A DNA stretch of 64,000 nucleotides, from the NCBI GenBank assembly GCA_902576785.1, contig CACGWC010000005.1, positions 27,743 through 91,742 on the forward strand. Reading direction: 5' to 3'. The translations under genes were made by a program, and so were the position numbers. How positions within the stretch are numbered: position 1 is the first letter of the stretch; the number at the start of each line of letters is the position of its first letter. Under the pieces are notes generated by a model. It had not been told where the DNA came from. It searched no databases and worked only from the letters and a program-made list of their open reading frames with translations. This document shows, piece by piece, positions 16,385 through 26,158 of this stretch. The DNA is from an uncultured Pelagibacteraceae bacterium. GTDB lineage: Bacteria > Pseudomonadota > Alphaproteobacteria > Pelagibacterales > Pelagibacteraceae.

Positions 16385-18934
16385 GTGTCTAGATATAATT
16401 TTAAACTAACAGAGAAGAAGTGGCAAAACTATTGGGAAAATAATAATATTTTTAATTCCAAAATCGACTCTAAAAAAAGGAAATATTACTGTTTAGAAAT
16501 GTTTCCTTATCCATCTGGAAAAATACACATGGGACATGTAAGAAATTATACTATTGGTGATGTGCTTTCAAGATACAAAATTTTAAAAGGATTTAATGTT
16601 TTACATCCGATGGGATGGGATGCATTTGGTATGCCTGCAGAAAATGCAGCAAGAGAAAATAATCTAGATCCCAAAGATTGGACCAATTCAAATATATCCA
16701 CGATGAAAAGCCAATTAAAAAAACTTGGTCTTTCAATTGATTGGGACAGAGAAATTTCAACATGTTCAGAAGAATATTATAAACACCAACAAACCTTTTT
16801 TCTTGAATTACTTGAAAAAAACTTAGTTTATAGAAAAGAAAATTATGTAAATTGGGATCCTGTTGATCAAACAGTTTTAGCAAATGAACAAGTCATTGAT
16901 GGAAAAGGATGGAGATCAGGCGCAATAGTAGAGAGAAAAAAATTAAATCAATGGTTTTTTAAAATTTCAAAATTTTCTCAAGAACTTCTCGATGGATTAG
17001 AAGAATTAGATAAATGGCCAAATAAAGTGAAAACCATGCAAAAGAATTGGATCGGAAAATCTTTTGGCTGCGAAATAGAATTTGAAGTTGAAGGAGATTT
17101 GCCTGTCAAAAAAATTAAATGTTTTACTACTAGACCTGATACACTTTTTGGGTTTTCTTTTTTAGCAATATCCGTTGATCATGAAATATCTAATTTTTTT
17201 GAAAATGATAACGAATTTTTAAAATTTAAAGAAGCTTGTTCTAAAACTGGTACAACAGAGGAAGCTATAGCTGTAGGAGAAAAAATTGGCTTTAAAACTG
17301 GTTTAATGGCAATAAATCCTTTAAATAAGAATGAAAAAGTACCTGTTTATTTTGCAAACTTCGTATTAATGGACTACGGATTTGGTGCGGTATTTGGTTG
17401 TCCAGCACACGATCAAAGAGATTTTGAATTTGCAACAAAATACAACTTGCAAATTAAAACTGTAGTTAGACCACATGACAAAGACGATAATTTTAAAGTA
17501 GATGGTGAAGCCTATGCTGGTCCAGGAATTTTAATAAATTCAAATTTTTTGGATGGACTAGATGCTCCTGTAAATTCAGTTTTAGAAACCATAAAAATTT
17601 TAGAGGAAAAGAAAATAGGGAAAAAGAAGATAAATTATCGTCTAAAAGACTGGGGTGTATCTAGACAAAGATATTGGGGATGCCCAATTCCTGTTGCTTA
17701 TGACGAAAAAGGAAAGGTTTATCCAATACCTAAATCAATGCTTCCTGTAAAGTTACCTGAAAATATTAATTTGAATGTAAAAGGAAATCCATTAGACGAG
17801 CAAAATGATTGGAAAGAAATAATTGTAAACGGAAAAAAGTTACAAAGAGAGACAGATACATTAGATACTTTTGTTTGTTCTTCTTGGTACTATGTTAGAT
17901 TTTGTTCACCAAATGAAATAGATTATGGTTTCAAAAAGAATGAAATAGATTATTGGATGCCAGTCGATCAATATATCGGCGGAGTAGAACATGCTATTTT
18001 ACATTTATTATACTCACGATTTTTTATGAGAGCCTTGAGTTACGAAAACAAAAATTTTGATATAAAGGAGCCTTTTAAAAGTTTATTTACACAAGGGATG
18101 GTTTGTCATGAAACTTATAAAGACCAAAATAATAATTGGTTAACACCTGATGAAGTTGTAAAAATTGAAAATAAATATGTTAAAAAAAATAATCCAAATG
18201 AAACTGTAATAGTTGGGCCATCTGAGTCTATGTCTAAATCAAAAAAAAATGTAATTGATCCAGAATATATAATCGAAAATTATGGAGCAGATGCAGTTAG
18301 ACTATTTATTTTATCAGATAGTCCACCTGAGAAGGATGTTCAATGGTCAGAACAAGGAATGATATCATCATATAAGTTTATTCAAAAACTTTGGACATTA
18401 CATTTAAATATTAAAGATAAAATTTTATCTGGTAAAAGCGATGATAAAAGGGAAGATAAAGATTTAAAGAAATTTACTAATCAAATTGTTTCAAAAATAA
18501 CAAATAACTTAGAAAAATTTAACTATAATGTGATTATCGCTAATATGTATGAAAGCTATAATTTTTTAATAAATTACATTAAAGAAAACAAAAAAACTTT
18601 TGATCTAAAGGAGAACTATTTAAAAATTTTAATATGTTTTTCTCCTGTAATACCACATTTTGTAAATGAGTGCCTGAGTGATATAGATGAAACAATAAAT
18701 GTTAGTTGGCCAGATTATGACCCTACACTTTTAGAAAATGAGGATATAAATTTTGTTGTACAACTAAATGGCAAAAAAAGAGCTTTATTGAAGGTAAAAA
18801 AGGATATTGAAAAAAAACATTTGTTAGAAGTTTTAATGAAAGACAATAATATTGAAAAATATCTTAAAGGAAAAAAAATAGAGAAAGTTATTTTTATTAA
18901 AAATAAATTAATTAATATCTTACTAAATGCTTAA
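16385..18934 (+). CDS. leuS: Leucyl-tRNA synthetase
   Basis: LeuRS charges tRNA-Leu with leucine. The 849-residue class I synthetase has [19 protein letters not shown] (the HIGH motif as HMGH), the CP1 editing domain with [23 protein letters not shown], and the signature SMSKSKKNV (KMSKS equivalent). Translation appears to start at GTG 16385, which gives the normal N-terminus [14 protein letters not shown]. The 3' end overlaps lptE by 8 bp. Confidence 0.98.
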   Translation: MSRYNFKLTEKKWQNYWENNNIFNSKIDSKKRKYYCLEMFPYPSGKIHMGHVRNYTIGDVLSRYKILKGFNVLHPMGWDAFGMPAENAARENNLDPKDWTNSNISTMKSQLKKLGLSIDWDREISTCSEEYYKHQQTFFLELLEKNLVYRKENYVNWDPVDQTVLANEQVIDGKGWRSGAIVERKKLNQWFFKISKFSQELLDGLEELDKWPNKVKTMQKNWIGKSFGCEIEFEVEGDLPVKKIKCFTTRPDTLFGFSFLAISVDHEISNFFENDNEFLKFKEACSKTGTTEEAIAVGEKIGFKTGLMAINPLNKNEKVPVYFANFVLMDYGFGAVFGCPAHDQRDFEFATKYNLQIKTVVRPHDKDDNFKVDGEAYAGPGILINSNFLDGLDAPVNSVLETIKILEEKKIGKKKINYRLKDWGVSRQRYWGCPIPVAYDEKGKVYPIPKSMLPVKLPENINLNVKGNPLDEQNDWKEIIVNGKKLQRETDTLDTFVCSSWYYVRFCSPNEIDYGFKKNEIDYWMPVDQYIGGVEHAILHLLYSRFFMRALSYENKNFDIKEPFKSLFTQGMVCHETYKDQNNNWLTPDEVVKIENKYVKKNNPNETVIVGPSESMSKSKKNVIDPEYIIENYGADAVRLFILSDSPPEKDVQWSEQGMISSYKFIQKLWTLHLNIKDKILSGKSDDKREDKDLKKFTNQIVSKITNNLEKFNYNVIIANMYESYNFLINYIKENKKTFDLKENYLKILICFSPVIPHFVNECLSDIDETINVSWPDYDPTLLENEDINFVVQLNGKKRALLKVKKDIEKKHLLEVLMKDNNIEKYLKGKKIEKVIFIKNKLINILLNA

Positions 18935-19385
18935 AAAAATAATTTTAATATTATTATTAATTGTTAATAACAATTGTTCATACAAGCCCGTACTGGCGAC
19001 AAAAAACTATGATTTCCAAATTGTAGATATAAATTTCCAAGGTGAAGAATATATAAATAAAGAAATAGAAAAAAAACTTCTTCAAAACAGCAATGGAGAT
19101 AAAGAATATAAACTTAATCTTTTTTCTAGGAAAGAAATTAAAGCAATTTCTTCAAATACTAAGGGAGATCCAACAAAATACAGTTTAAAAGTTATGATGG
19201 AATATGAGATAATATATGATGGGTCAATTATTTTAAGAAATGAAATAGAAAGACAAGCTATATATAATAATGTTGATGATAAATTTAAATTATCTCAAAA
19301 GGAAGAAAACATTTTAGAAAATATTTCCAGTGAGCTCAGCAACGAAATACTAATGTCAATTGTAAATTTAAATAATGATAATTAA
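18927..19385 (+). CDS. lptE: LPS-assembly lipoprotein LptE
   Basis: LptE plugs the LptD barrel that inserts lipopolysaccharide in the outer membrane. The 152-residue protein has a short signal and lipobox NNNC with the lipidated cysteine at 17, followed by SYKPVL, the 'GFxP' equivalent of the family. Sequence similarity in this family is low, so the call rests on the lipobox, length and its place between leuS and holA. It overlaps leuS by 8 bp and holA by 11 bp. Confidence 0.85.
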   Translation: MLKKIILILLLIVNNNCSYKPVLATKNYDFQIVDINFQGEEYINKEIEKKLLQNSNGDKEYKLNLFSRKEIKAISSNTKGDPTKYSLKVMMEYEIIYDGSIILRNEIERQAIYNNVDDKFKLSQKEENILENISSELSNEILMSIVNLNNDN

Positions 19386-20352
19386 ATTATTTGAAATTTC
19401 AAAGTTGAACCTGTCAAATTATAACTTATTTCTTTTTTATGGTAAAAACGAAGGTTTACAATCAGATATTTTAAAAGAAAATTTTTTAAATAAATTTAAC
19501 GGACAAGTTTCGCGTTATGAAGAAAATGAATTTATTAGTTATTTTGATAGCATTTTAATTGAAATACAAACTAAGTCTTTGTTTGAAAATGAGAAGATTA
19601 TAATTATTTCAAGAGCAACAAATAAGATAGCAGATTATGTTGAGAAAATTTTAGAAATAGATTTAAGTAATGTAAAAATTATATTTAAAAGTGGAATCTT
19701 AGATAAAAAATCTAAACTAAGAGGGCTTTTTGAGAAAAAAAAGAATCTATTAGTTCTTCCTTTTTATGAAGATAATTTCAGAGATTTATCTACATTCGTT
19801 GAAACATTCTTAAAAAAAGAAAACATTAAACTATCAAGAGAGTCTATTAACCTTATAGTTAACAGAGCAAGGGGTGATAGGAAAAATGCTAGAATTGAAT
19901 TAGAAAAAATTTTAAGTTATTCAGCATCTAATAAAAATATTGATCTAGAAACTATACAAAAACTAACAAACCTTGCTGAAAATTATGGGGTAAACGAATT
20001 AGCTGATTCTTATTTAGCTAAAAATACGAAATCCGTATCTAAAATACTTAATGAAAATAATTTTTCTGAAGAAGATTGTACATTAATTCTTAGAACAATA
20101 TTGATCAAAATCAAAAGATTGAGGTTACTTATAGAAAAATACATCCAAATAAAAAATATTGATGAAGTTATAAATTCAGCAAAGCCACCGATCTTTTGGA
20201 AGGATAAAGAAAATGTAAAAATTCAAATAAATAAATGGAATTTATTGGACTTAAAGAACAAGATTTACGCGATTAATGAGATTGAAATGCGCTTAAAAGC
20301 AAATAATAAAAATTCTTTAAATCTCTTATCCGATTTCATAGTTAATTACTAA
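19375..20352 (+). CDS. holA: DNA polymerase III subunit delta HolA
   Basis: The delta subunit opens the sliding clamp in the clamp loader. The 325-residue protein has the family layout: NYNLFLFYGKNEGLQSDIL at the N-terminus, a middle segment KIIFKSGILDKKSKLRGLFE, and a C-terminal collar with INLIVNRARGDRKNARIELEKI. Location after lptE is the usual one. It overlaps lptE and, convergently, parB by 4 bp. Confidence 0.93.
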   Translation: MIIKLFEISKLNLSNYNLFLFYGKNEGLQSDILKENFLNKFNGQVSRYEENEFISYFDSILIEIQTKSLFENEKIIIISRATNKIADYVEKILEIDLSNVKIIFKSGILDKKSKLRGLFEKKKNLLVLPFYEDNFRDLSTFVETFLKKENIKLSRESINLIVNRARGDRKNARIELEKILSYSASNKNIDLETIQKLTNLAENYGVNELADSYLAKNTKSVSKILNENNFSEEDCTLILRTILIKIKRLRLLIEKYIQIKNIDEVINSAKPPIFWKDKENVKIQINKWNLLDLKNKIYAINEIEMRLKANNKNSLNLLSDFIVNY

Positions 20353-21200
20353 TAATTGCTTTTTATAATACTAATTAATCTGTCTAATTGATCATATCCT
20401 TTATACTCGAAAGTCAACGTACCGGTATTATTTTTTTTTGGATTTAGTAGAACTCTCATACCGATTTTATCAGTTAATTCATTTTCAGTGTTTATTATAT
20501 TAGCATTTTTTGATTTATGAGCTTTCTTAGAGCTTCTTTTAAGGAGTCTAACAAGGCCTTCGGTTTGCCTTACAGATAATTTTTTTTTTATAATTTTTTC
20601 TGCTAACAATAATGCATTTTCTAAACCGATTAATATTTTTGCATGTCCTTGAGTGATTTTTTCATGCCTTATAAATTCTACTATTTTTTCAGGTAATGTT
20701 AACAAACGTAGTGAGTTTGAAACATGTGAACGGCTTTTTCCTATAAATTTTGAAACTTGATCTTGGTCATATCCAAAATTTTCAATCAAATTCTTATAGC
20801 TTTCGGCTTCCTCTATTGAATTCAGATCTTTCCTTTGAACGTTTTCTATTATAGCTAACTCTAAAGATTTTAAGTTATCAGCATCAATAATAACAACAGG
20901 TACTTCATGAAAACCTGCAGACTGAGCAGCTTGCAATCTTCTCTCTCCTGCAATTAATTCAAATATATTATCTTGATCATTTGATTTTCTCACTATTAAT
21001 GGCTGAATTATCCCTCTTTGCCTTATCGAGTTCGTTAATTCTTCCAAAGATTCTTTTTCAAATAATTTTCTAGGCTGATTTTTATTGGGCACAATTGAGC
21101 TTATAGAAATTTTATTATTTGTGGTCTTAACATCACTATCACCTATCAACGATGATAATCCTCTACCTAAACCTTTTTTACTTTTAAAAGGATTTATCAT
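20349..21200 (-). CDS. parB: Chromosome partition protein ParB
   Basis: ParB binds parS centromere sites and spreads as a CTP-dependent clamp to direct origin segregation with ParA. The 283-residue protein has the N-terminal domain with NKNQPRKLFEKESLEEL, the CTPase/arginine-patch motif LIAGERRLQAA, and a helix-turn-helix around FIGKSRSHVSNSLRLLTLP with the family's GHAKILIGLEN. It overlaps parA by 4 bp (ATGA). A perfect parS site lies 1.5 kb away in rsmG. Confidence 0.97.
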   Translation of the reverse strand: MINPFKSKKGLGRGLSSLIGDSDVKTTNNKISISSIVPNKNQPRKLFEKESLEELTNSIRQRGIIQPLIVRKSNDQDNIFELIAGERRLQAAQSAGFHEVPVVIIDADNLKSLELAIIENVQRKDLNSIEEAESYKNLIENFGYDQDQVSKFIGKSRSHVSNSLRLLTLPEKIVEFIRHEKITQGHAKILIGLENALLLAEKIIKKKLSVRQTEGLVRLLKRSSKKAHKSKNANIINTENELTDKIGMRVLLNPKKNNTGTLTFEYKGYDQLDRLISIIKSNY

Positions 21201-21997
21201 GCTGCACTCTCCACTTGCTTGTCTTGTTCTAAAAATTCTTCAGTAAATTTAAAATAAGCTTTGCTACCTGGACAAATCTTGTCATATAAAAGCACAGGAA
21301 TTCCGTGCGAAGGAGCTTCTGAAAGTCTAACATTTCTAGGAACTACATTGGAATAAACTTTTTCTTTAAAATAATTTCTCGCCTCTATCTCAACTTGGCC
21401 TGAGAGTTTATTTCTTTTATCAAACATGGTCAGAAGGATACCTCTTATTTCTAAAGATGGATTTAAGTTAGATTTTATTCTTTCAATTGTTTTCATTAGC
21501 TGTGTGAGTCCCTCCAATGCAAAAAATTCGGTTTGAAGAGGCACAATCAGGGCATCTGATGCGACCAAAGCCATAATTGTTAGTAAGCTAAGTGACGGAG
21601 GACAGTCGATAAGTATATAATCATATGATGCTCCAGAATTATTTAAAATTGCGGCTAATTCGTCTTTTAATTTAAATGCCCTGCGGCTATCTCCAGCTGT
21701 TTCTATTTCAAGGCCAGACAAATCGACATTTGAAGTAATTAAATTTAAATCAGGAAAGTTTGTTTGTTGTATTACCTCCGAAATTTTTTTATTTCCATTA
21801 AGAACACTATAAATTGTATTCTCTGAGCTTACTGTGTTGGACAATCCAAGCCCTGTTGTTGCATTCCCTTGTGGATCTAAATCTATTACTAAGATTTTTT
21901 TTCCCTTCATTGACAAACCGGCAGCTAAATTTATTACTGTTGTAGTTTTTCCTACTCCACCTTTTTGGTTTATGACTGAAATAGTTTTTTTATCCAT
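21197..21997 (-). CDS. parA: Chromosome partition ATPase ParA
   Basis: ParA is the Walker-type ATPase that moves the ParB-parS complex. The sequence has the deviant Walker A motif NQKGGVGKTTTVINLAAG right after the start, the phosphate-binding ILVIDLDPQGNATTGLG and DCPPSLSLLT. The ORF track begins at a TTG at 22009; the ATG at 21997 (MDKKTISVINQKGG) gives the normal N-terminus, leaving 266 residues. It is upstream of and coupled to parB; rsmG lies 90 bp or so upstream on the same strand. Confidence 0.97.
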   Translation of the reverse strand: MDKKTISVINQKGGVGKTTTVINLAAGLSMKGKKILVIDLDPQGNATTGLGLSNTVSSENTIYSVLNGNKKISEVIQQTNFPDLNLITSNVDLSGLEIETAGDSRRAFKLKDELAAILNNSGASYDYILIDCPPSLSLLTIMALVASDALIVPLQTEFFALEGLTQLMKTIERIKSNLNPSLEIRGILLTMFDKRNKLSGQVEIEARNYFKEKVYSNVVPRNVRLSEAPSHGIPVLLYDKICPGSKAYFKFTEEFLEQDKQVESAA

Positions 21998-22089
21998 TTT
22001 TTTTATCAATTTAATTATTTTAGTAGTACTCTTTTTTCACTATAAAAATTTTTTATCTTTCTTATATATGCCTCATTAATAAAACTTTC

Positions 22090-22734
22090 CTATTCAGTTT
22101 TTTTTTTTAAATTAGAAATTTTTATGATCAATGATTCATTATTGGTTACACTTTCTTTTTCTTCATAATCAAATTTCCATAATTTTTTTGCATCATCTAT
22201 GATTTTTCTTCCACTTTTACCTAAAAATAAAATAATATATTTAAATTCTTTAAAATTATTTTGTGCGATCTGAAAAATTGTCGGTAAAGGTTTAAATGCT
22301 CTAGAAATAATTACATCAGTTCGTAAATTTTTTTCACTAAAAATATTTTTTTGGTGAATTTCAGAATTCAAATTAAATTTTTTTGTCATTTCTTTTAAAA
22401 AATTACTTTTGTGGTAGCTTTTTTCGTAAAAAATTACCTTAAATACTGGATTTTTTGTTTTCATTAAAATACCTAAAACTATACCAGGTAGCCCTGCGCC
22501 CGAACCAAGATCGGTGCAAATATTTATATCACTTTTATCAATAAAATCAATAGTTTGTGCACTATCATTTATATGCCTGTTATTTATGTTTTTTTCTGTA
22601 CTTTTGCTTATGAGGTTTATACTTTTATTTTTTGTTATTATTGAATCAGAGTAAATCTCAAGCTCCTCTAATGTTTCACGTGAAACATCCGGTATGATAA
22701 ATCTTTTAATTTTTATATTATTCGAATCAATCAA
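22090..22734 (-). CDS. rsmG: 16S rRNA (guanine527-N7)-methyltransferase RsmG
   Basis: RsmG methylates G527 of 16S rRNA using S-adenosylmethionine. The 214-residue protein has the SAM motif [16 protein letters not shown] and [10 protein letters not shown]. Translation seems to start at TTG 22734, overlapping the mnmG TGA stop as TTGA; no earlier ATG exists in frame. Residues 16-21, DVSRET, are encoded by the parS palindrome, a situation known from other bacteria with rsmG beside parAB. Confidence 0.95.
   Translation of the reverse strand: MIDSNNIKIKRFIIPDVSRETLEELEIYSDSIITKNKSINLISKSTEKNINNRHINDSAQTIDFIDKSDINICTDLGSGAGLPGIVLGILMKTKNPVFKVIFYEKSYHKSNFLKEMTKKFNLNSEIHQKNIFSEKNLRTDVIISRAFKPLPTIFQIAQNNFKEFKYIILFLGKSGRKIIDDAKKLWKFDYEEKESVTNNESLIIKISNLKKKTE
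22672..22687. other. parS centromere site
   Basis: TGTTTCACGTGAAACA is a perfect 16-bp palindrome identical to the widely conserved bacterial parS consensus. It lies inside rsmG, 675 bp upstream of the parA start. ParB encoded at 20349-21200 is expected to nucleate here. The match in such AT-rich DNA is very unlikely by chance. Confidence 0.95.
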
Positions 22735-24602
22735 GCTATATGCTTAATAGACTTTCTTTTAAGATGAGACAACAAAATATATACTGCTGCAGGTGTAATT
22801 CCATCTATTCTTAATGCCTGACCCATGGTTTTTGGCCTAATTTTCTTAAATTTCGATTTTACCTCATTAGATAAGCCCGAAAAATTGTCATAATTGAGAT
22901 TATTGGGAATTAAAAAATTTTCATCTCTTTTAAATGCTACTATATCAGCCTTTTGCTTCTTTAAATACCCCTTATAATGAGAGTTAATTTCCAACTGCTC
23001 GTCTATTTCTTTTGAAATGTAAACAATTTCTGGCCAGATTTCTCTTATTTTTTCCATATTTACTGATTTTTGACCTAAAATCTCATTTGCAGATCTGCTT
23101 ACTCCATCCTTAGCAATTTTAATGCCAAAATTAACTGCCTTCGACGGTGTTATGGTTAATTTATCCATTTTAGTCTGCATCTTTGACAATGCATTATATT
23201 TATCTTTAAATATTTTACTTCTTTCATTTAGAACAATACCTTTATCAATACCTCTTTGGGTTAATCTTATATCAGCATTATCTGATCTCAATGACAATCG
23301 ATATTCGGCTCTAGATGTGAACATCCTATATGGTTCTGCAACACCTTTTGTGACCAGATCATCAATCATAACTCCTATATATGCTTCAGACCTATCTAGA
23401 ATGAATGGCTCTTGTTTTTTACATGCAAGTGCAGCATTTGCGCCAGCGATTAATCCTTGAGCAGCCGCTTCTTCATATCCAGTGGTACCATTGATTTGAC
23501 CTGCTAAGTAAAGATTTTTAATTTTCTTTGTCTCTAGGGTTAAAAATAGCTCTCTTGGATCAACATAATCATACTCTATAGCATACCCTGGTCTGATAAT
23601 CTTAACATTCTCTAAACCATTGATTTTACTGCATATTTCTTGCTGTACATCAAAGGGTAAGGACGTTGAAATACCATTTGGATAGATTGTATGGTCGTTT
23701 AAACCTTCAGGCTCTAAAAAAATTTGATGTCTTTGTTTATCAGCAAATTTTTTGATCTTATCCTCTATTGATGGACAGTATCTAGGTCCGACACCTTTAA
23801 TACTTCCTGAGTACATAGCACTTCGTTTTATATTTTTAGAAATAATTTTATGAACAGTTTCATTTGTATATGTCATCCGACAAGAAATTTGTTTATTATA
23901 ATTTTTTTTTGTCAAAAAAGAAAAGAAGTAAGGATCATCATCTGCATGCTGAACCTCTAAGTTTTCAAAATTAATTGTACGCGAGTCAAGTCTGGGTGGT
24001 GTTCCAGTTTTTAATCTTCCTATTTTAAAATTATATTTTTCTAATTGTTCACTTAAACCTGTAGATGGTTTCTCATCAAACCTTCCAGCTGGAGTTTTTT
24101 TTTCACCAATATGTATCAAACCATTTAAAAATGTTCCTGTCGTTAAAATTATCTTGGATGATTTAACTTGCTTACCCGATTGTGTTATAAATCCAATTAT
24201 ATCATTTTTTTTGAAAATAAACCTAATTACAGGATCAGAAAAAATGCTTAAATTACAGTAGTTTACAAGTTTTTCTTGCATATATTTCTTGTAAAGATAT
24301 CTGTCACTTTGTGTTCTGGGTCCCCTTACAGCAGGACCTCTACTTCTATTTAATAATCTAAATTGAATACCTGATTTATCTGCCACTTGTCCCATAACAC
24401 CATCAAGTGCATCTATCTCTCTAACCAAATGCCCCTTGCCCAATCCTCCAATCGCTGGGTTACATGACATTTCTCCTATAGTATCAAATCTATGTGTAAA
24501 TAGGGCAGTGTTAACACCCAATCTCGCAGATGCTGTAGCTGCCTCGCAACCAGCGTGACCGCCACCTATAACTACCACATCAAATGTTAATTCATTTTTC
24601 AT
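22731..24602 (-). CDS. mnmG: tRNA uridine 5-carboxymethylaminomethyl modification enzyme MnmG
   Basis: With MnmE, MnmG (GidA) installs the cmnm5 group on wobble uridine 34 of several tRNAs, using FAD and NADH. The 623-residue protein opens with the FAD motif [19 protein letters not shown], contains [31 protein letters not shown], and [16 protein letters not shown], and ends in the typical C-terminal helical region. It is between mnmE and rsmG, as usual for the origin flank. Confidence 0.98.
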   Translation of the reverse strand: MKNELTFDVVVIGGGHAGCEAATASARLGVNTALFTHRFDTIGEMSCNPAIGGLGKGHLVREIDALDGVMGQVADKSGIQFRLLNRSRGPAVRGPRTQSDRYLYKKYMQEKLVNYCNLSIFSDPVIRFIFKKNDIIGFITQSGKQVKSSKIILTTGTFLNGLIHIGEKKTPAGRFDEKPSTGLSEQLEKYNFKIGRLKTGTPPRLDSRTINFENLEVQHADDDPYFFSFLTKKNYNKQISCRMTYTNETVHKIISKNIKRSAMYSGSIKGVGPRYCPSIEDKIKKFADKQRHQIFLEPEGLNDHTIYPNGISTSLPFDVQQEICSKINGLENVKIIRPGYAIEYDYVDPRELFLTLETKKIKNLYLAGQINGTTGYEEAAAQGLIAGANAALACKKQEPFILDRSEAYIGVMIDDLVTKGVAEPYRMFTSRAEYRLSLRSDNADIRLTQRGIDKGIVLNERSKIFKDKYNALSKMQTKMDKLTITPSKAVNFGIKIAKDGVSRSANEILGQKSVNMEKIREIWPEIVYISKEIDEQLEINSHYKGYLKKQKADIVAFKRDENFLIPNNLNYDNFSGLSNEVKSKFKKIRPKTMGQALRIDGITPAAVYILLSHLKRKSIKHIA

Positions 24603-24678
24603 AGTTGTAATCTATTATCGATCTTAAATTTTACAAGAAAACAGTAAAAAAAGTCAAAAAACTAACTATTATCAACGC

Positions 24679-26010
24679 TTATTTACCTATACAAAAATCG
24701 TTAAATATTGACCCAAGGATTTCTTCCACATCTACTTTGCCTACAATAAGCCCCAGGTATCTTGTAGCAAGCCTTAAATCTTCAGCTGCTTTATCTATAT
24801 CATTTAAAGATTTATTTGCCTCAAAATTTACCAAACTCTCTAAACACAACTCAAGATTTACTCTGTGTCTTTGTCTTGTAATAAAAATATCTTCACTAGA
24901 AATAAATCTATTTTTCAAGTTTTTTTTAATCAAATTTATTAATTTATCTAAATTTTTTTCTTCCTTGATTGATATAAAAACTGGATTATATTTTTTCGTT
25001 TCTTCACTTAGTTTATCAACTCCTAGTTCCATTTTATTTACGACTAAGATCGATGTTTTCGGGTCAAAATTTTTAAAAAAGTTAGAAAAATCAATGCTTT
25101 TTGGCTCTATTACTATTAAGTTTAAATCAGAGTTTTCTGCCTTCTTTAAAGCTAACTTAATTCCTTTTTTTTCAATTTCATCTTTTGAATTTCTAATTCC
25201 GGCTGTATCAGAAATTATTACAGGATACCCATCTATATTTAAGTGTGCTTCTATAACATCTCTAGTAGTTCCCGCAACCTCTGAAACTATTGCAACATCT
25301 CTTTTGGATAGATAGTTTAGTAATGAAGATTTACCAGCATTAGTAGGACCTATAATTGCAATTTTAAAACCTTCTCTAATTCTTTCTCCTACTTTCTCAT
25401 CGTTTAATATTTTTTCTATATCCGCTTTTATGTTTCTGGACTCTAGATGAATATTTTTTAAAATGTCTTCAGGTAAATCATCTTCTGGGAAATCTATTTT
25501 AGCCTCGATATTAGATAAAATTTTTAAAATTCTGTCTCTTAAAGAATTAAATTTGTCAGAACTTTTACCAGACATAATTTTAATAGCCTGTTGCCTTTGT
25601 ATTTCTGTTTCAGATGAAATTAAGTCAGATATACTCTCTGCTTTAAGTAAATTTATTTTACCATTTTGAAAAGCTATCTTAGTAAATTCACCGGGATCGG
25701 CCAAGCGGCAACCCTTTATCTCTGAAATTGTTGTATGCATTGCTTTAACAACAGCTTTACTACCATGAACATGGAATTCTGCCATATCTTCACCAGTGTA
25801 GCTATTTGGAGCAGGAAACCATAGCAAAATTCCCTCATCAATAAGCTCATTATTGCTGATTTTATTGAATTTTCTTCTAGTGGCCTCTCTAGGATTAGGT
25901 AAATCTCTTTGGGTGAGCTCCTTTATTACTTTTTGTGTCTCTCTACCAGAAACTCTGATAACAGAGATACCAGCTATTCCAGGTCCAGAAGATAGAGCAT
26001 ATATTGTCAT
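24679..26010 (-). CDS. mnmE: tRNA modification GTPase MnmE
   Basis: MnmE is the GTPase and folate-binding partner of MnmG. The 443-residue protein starts TIYALSSGPGIAGISVIRVSG, the tetrahydrofolate-binding domain, carries a G domain with P-loop GPTNAGKSSLLNYL, SEVAGTTRD, SDTAGIR and VNKMEL near residues 220-340, and ends in FNDFCIGK with the functional C-x-x-K motif. It lies 76 bp upstream of mnmG on the same strand. Confidence 0.98.
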   Translation of the reverse strand: MTIYALSSGPGIAGISVIRVSGRETQKVIKELTQRDLPNPREATRRKFNKISNNELIDEGILLWFPAPNSYTGEDMAEFHVHGSKAVVKAMHTTISEIKGCRLADPGEFTKIAFQNGKINLLKAESISDLISSETEIQRQQAIKIMSGKSSDKFNSLRDRILKILSNIEAKIDFPEDDLPEDILKNIHLESRNIKADIEKILNDEKVGERIREGFKIAIIGPTNAGKSSLLNYLSKRDVAIVSEVAGTTRDVIEAHLNIDGYPVIISDTAGIRNSKDEIEKKGIKLALKKAENSDLNLIVIEPKSIDFSNFFKNFDPKTSILVVNKMELGVDKLSEETKKYNPVFISIKEEKNLDKLINLIKKNLKNRFISSEDIFITRQRHRVNLELCLESLVNFEANKSLNDIDKAAEDLRLATRYLGLIVGKVDVEEILGSIFNDFCIGK

Positions 26011-26158
26011 TAAAACAATTATAGCTAGTATTGAATTTAAATATATAAATTTTTCTATGATAATTTAAATTTTATCTAATATTAAATTAAGAAATTTATG
26101 TCTTTGATTAATATTTTCTGTAATTTACTTTTTAGATCATAAGTTTCTACTTGTTGCA

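Noticed and set aside
24737-25315. 192-aa plus-strand ORF opposite mnmE
   Set aside because: It mirrors the conserved GTPase gene; composition is low-complexity Phe/Ser/Leu as expected of antisense frames here.
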